Part shown: positions 62,050 to 64,000 of the stretch, in pieces
Numbering within the stretch: position 1 is the first letter of the stretch
How the letters are laid out: the number at the start of each line of letters is the position of its first letter
Assembly: GCA_022041995.1 (NCBI GenBank)
Contig: CP074381.1
Span: 3,472,001 to 3,536,000, forward strand
Length of the DNA: 64,000 nt
Direction: 5' to 3'
Source of the DNA: Cupriavidus necator
GTDB lineage: Bacteria; Pseudomonadota; Gammaproteobacteria; Burkholderiales; Burkholderiaceae
Notes under the pieces: generated by a model
Databases searched by the model: none
What the model was told of the DNA's origin: nothing
The model's input: the letters and a program-made list of their open reading frames with translations, nothing else
Translations under genes and position numbers: made by a program

Positions 62050-62937
62050 TCAGCCCTTGCGTTCGGCCTGCAGCGCAGCGCGCAGCTCGGCCAGCACGGG
62101 CGCGGTGCGGGGCCGCACGCCGCGCCAGATATAGAAGGCCTCGGCGGCCTGTTCGACCAGCATGCCCAGGCCGTCGCTCACGCGCGCGCCGCAGCGGGCG
62201 GCGAACTGCAGGAACACGGTGGGTTCGGCGCCGTACATCATGTCGTAGGCCAGCACACCGTCACCCAGCAGGAACTCGGGCACCGGCGGCACTTCGCCAT
62301 GCAGGCTGCTGGACGAGGCATTGATCACCACGTCGACGGCTTCATCCTCGGACAGCCCGTCGAGCGCATCGAGCCCGCCGCCCCACAGCTCCACGCCGTA
62401 CTGGTCGGCGGCTTCGACAAACTCTTCCAGCATGTCGCTGGCGCGCGACGCGGTGCGGTTGGCCACCACGATGCGCGACGGCCGGCATTCGATCAGCGGC
62501 AGCATCGCGCCCATGGCGGCGCCGCCGGCGCCCAGCAGCAGCACGCGCTTGCCTTCGATCAGCGTGTCGAGGTTATCCTGGATATCGCGCACCAGGCCGA
62601 TGCCGTCGGTGTTGTCGCCATGGATCATGCCCTCTTCGATCCACAGCGTGTTGACCGCGCCGGCGGCCTCGGCGCGCTCGGTCAGGCGGTCGGCCAGGTC
62701 ATAGGCCTCCAGCTTGAACGGCACCGTCACGTTGCAGCCGTAGCCGCCATCGGCAAAGAACCGGCGCACGGCATCGGCAAACCCGTCCAGCGGCGCCTCC
62801 AGCCGGTCGTATTGCACTGCCTCGCCGGTCTGGCGCGCAAAGGCAGCGTGGATCGCCGGCGAACGGCTGTGCGCGACCGGGTTGCCGATCACCACATAGC
62901 GGTCGGAAGTGGCTTGGGAAGAATCAGTGGATGTCAT
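62050..62937 (-). CDS. aroE: Shikimate dehydrogenase AroE
   Basis: NADPH-dependent reductase of the shikimate pathway. The 295-residue protein starts [20 protein letters not shown]. The substrate motif is [20 protein letters not shown], the catalytic Lys is in [17 protein letters not shown], and the NADP fold is [18 protein letters not shown] followed by VANRTASRA, the Arg-containing NADP loop. Its start overlaps the stop of the TonB-like gene by one base (TGATG). Confidence 0.97.
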   Translation of the reverse strand: MTSTDSSQATSDRYVVIGNPVAHSRSPAIHAAFARQTGEAVQYDRLEAPLDGFADAVRRFFADGGYGCNVTVPFKLEAYDLADRLTERAEAAGAVNTLWIEEGMIHGDNTDGIGLVRDIQDNLDTLIEGKRVLLLGAGGAAMGAMLPLIECRPSRIVVANRTASRASDMLEEFVEAADQYGVELWGGGLDALDGLSEDEAVDVVINASSSSLHGEVPPVPEFLLGDGVLAYDMMYGAEPTVFLQFAARCGARVSDGLGMLVEQAAEAFYIWRGVRPRTAPVLAELRAALQAERKG

Positions 62938-63869
62938 CAGCGTGCCTGCAAGCGGGTTTCCAGCCCGCTGCGCGAAAACTTGAAAGTGGAAATGACTTCG
63001 AGGATGTCCTGGCGCGACGCCATCTCGGCGGTAAAGGGGCCGAACGGCGCAGCCGCGCGCACGATCGCCACGGCCTGGCGGTCCAGCGCGGGATCGCCCG
63101 AGCTCTTGACCACGTCGATGGCATCGACGTTATAGCCGTCGCGGTTATAGCCGAGCTTGCCCAGCCGGTTGACGTTGATCACCAGGATCAGCTGGCCGTA
63201 CAGCGGCTTGCCGTTGCGTTGCGGGAAGTCAGTGGTGCCGCGCGCCTCGATCTTGTGGCGCAGCCGGTCGTAGTACTGCGCGTAGTCGACCGCCTGCGCG
63301 CTCGTGGCGGTCAGCTGGAAGCGCTTGGGCCGCTTGGCGTAGTGGTCCAGGTTGCGACCGATCTCGGCCTCCAGCTTGGCCATCTCGTCGGTCGAGGTGC
63401 GCTCGTCCTGGCCGCGCTGCGGGGTGTCCTGGCGCTTTTCGCCGGGCTTGAGCGGCTGGTTGCGCACCGACGGCGCGGCCTCGCGCGACTGGGTCAGCAG
63501 GCGTTGCTGCTCCTGTTCCAGCTGCTCGACGCGGCGCTGCACCTGGCGCACCAGATCGCCTTCCTGCGTCACGGTCTGCGCGGGCAGCGGCGTGGTGGCG
63601 CGCTGCAGGTCATGGTCGCCGCCGCCGTCCAGGTTGGCTTGCGCCAGCGCGGTCGGGTTGCGCGGCTTCTGCGCCGACTTGGCGTTGACCAGCACCACGT
63701 CCAGCGCGGCATCGCTGCGCTTGATCTCGAACACCTCGGGCGCGGCCACCCGCACCATCAGCAGCACCACGTGCACGGCCACGGAAATGGCCAGCGCCTT
63801 GGCCAGCGTACTGCTGTTGTGCCACCTGGCATGCCACCAGTGGCGGGGAGCGGCGAGAGTGGCGTTCAC
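62937..63869 (-). CDS. TonB-family protein with a C-terminal TonB domain
   Basis: Energy-transducing protein for outer-membrane receptors, 310 residues, starting MNATLAAPRHWWHARWHNSS. One N-terminal membrane helix (ALAISVAVHVVLLMVRV, near residue 25) carries the TonB-type His. The periplasmic middle is rich in Gln and Glu with a coiled-coil stretch (RRVEQLEQEQQRLLTQSREA) instead of the usual Pro-Lys spacer. The C-terminal domain has YGQLILVINVNRLGKLGYN and ends near FKFSRSGLETRLQAR. No exbB/exbD lies in view. It heads the unit with aroE and mtgA. Confidence 0.85.
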   Translation of the reverse strand: MNATLAAPRHWWHARWHNSSTLAKALAISVAVHVVLLMVRVAAPEVFEIKRSDAALDVVLVNAKSAQKPRNPTALAQANLDGGGDHDLQRATTPLPAQTVTQEGDLVRQVQRRVEQLEQEQQRLLTQSREAAPSVRNQPLKPGEKRQDTPQRGQDERTSTDEMAKLEAEIGRNLDHYAKRPKRFQLTATSAQAVDYAQYYDRLRHKIEARGTTDFPQRNGKPLYGQLILVINVNRLGKLGYNRDGYNVDAIDVVKSSGDPALDRQAVAIVRAAAPFGPFTAEMASRQDILEVISTFKFSRSGLETRLQAR

Positions 63870-64000
63870 GATGGATGGAGGGTGGCTGAGGGGCGGGCGC
63901 CGGCCTGAACCGGTCCGGGCCGGCGCCCGACCGGGGCCACGGGCCCCGGATCAGACACGCATTGTAAGTGAGCGCCGCCGATTTCCGAAGGCTTCAGCCG
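63870..64000. promoter_or_regulatory. Region upstream of the TonB-like gene with a GC-rich inverted repeat
   Basis: CGGGCGCCGGCC at 63894-63905 and GGCCGGCGCCCG at 63918-63929 are perfect 12-base arms around a 12-base loop. It lacks a T-run, so it is not an obvious terminator. No gene is supported between 63870 and the window end. Confidence 0.5.

Overview
The window is high-GC chromosomal DNA from a betaproteobacterium of the Burkholderiaceae, most likely Cupriavidus or a close Ralstonia relative. The support is the protein set (PilT/PilU beside yggS-proC, queA-tgt-yajC-secDF, the ubiA/dps/katA/oxyR/recG run, the tkt-gapA pair) and above all a complete Phc cell-density system (phcBSRQ plus phcA), which is known from Ralstonia and Cupriavidus. 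I see no phage, IS element, CRISPR array, tRNA or rRNA. It reads as core chromosome at high gene density.

Layout. 1-7.1 kb: pilU (cut by the window edge) and pilT, the divergent yggS-proC pair, ubiA, dps, a small membrane protein and katA. 7.1-17 kb: oxyR, recG, then rightward queA-tgt-yajC-secD-secF. 17-22 kb: leftward phcB-phcS-phcR-phcQ. 22-28 kb: two YceI proteins with a cytochrome b561, purB, a glutathione S-transferase behind a long inverted repeat, mnmA and a Nudix hydrolase. 28-33 kb: the split transhydrogenase genes with panD between them, then an atypical response regulator. 33-43 kb, mostly leftward: an RlmL-like methyltransferase, a kappa-GST/DsbA-like protein, hemJ, proA, holA, lptE, leuS, dapB, bamE. 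43-49 kb: fur, phcA, a flavin-reductase-like protein, gapA and tkt. 49-52.4 kb: a VOC protein, rsmE, a YidB-like protein and a secreted guanyl-RNase/barstar pair. 52.7-64 kb: maeB, thiL-pgpA-pncC, pyrF, an EamA transporter, corA behind a long leader, and tonB-like-aroE-mtgA.

How the parts fit. The main regulatory theme is Phc signalling. PhcB should make a 3-hydroxy fatty acid methyl ester, PhcS and PhcR/PhcQ sense and relay it, and PhcA, about 22 kb away, is the global LysR-type output. Oxidative-stress genes (oxyR, katA, dps) lie together, as do envelope and export genes (secDF-yajC, lptE, bamE, mtgA, the tonB-like gene) and central carbon or NADPH genes (tkt, gapA, maeB, pnt).

Data-quality caution. 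proC, proA and maeB each carry one apparent single-base deletion in or beside a short C/G run, while the shifted frame continues the expected protein. Three such events in 64 kb, all in housekeeping genes, point to base-calling errors rather than real gene loss. All three are annotated as full-length genes with a frameshift.
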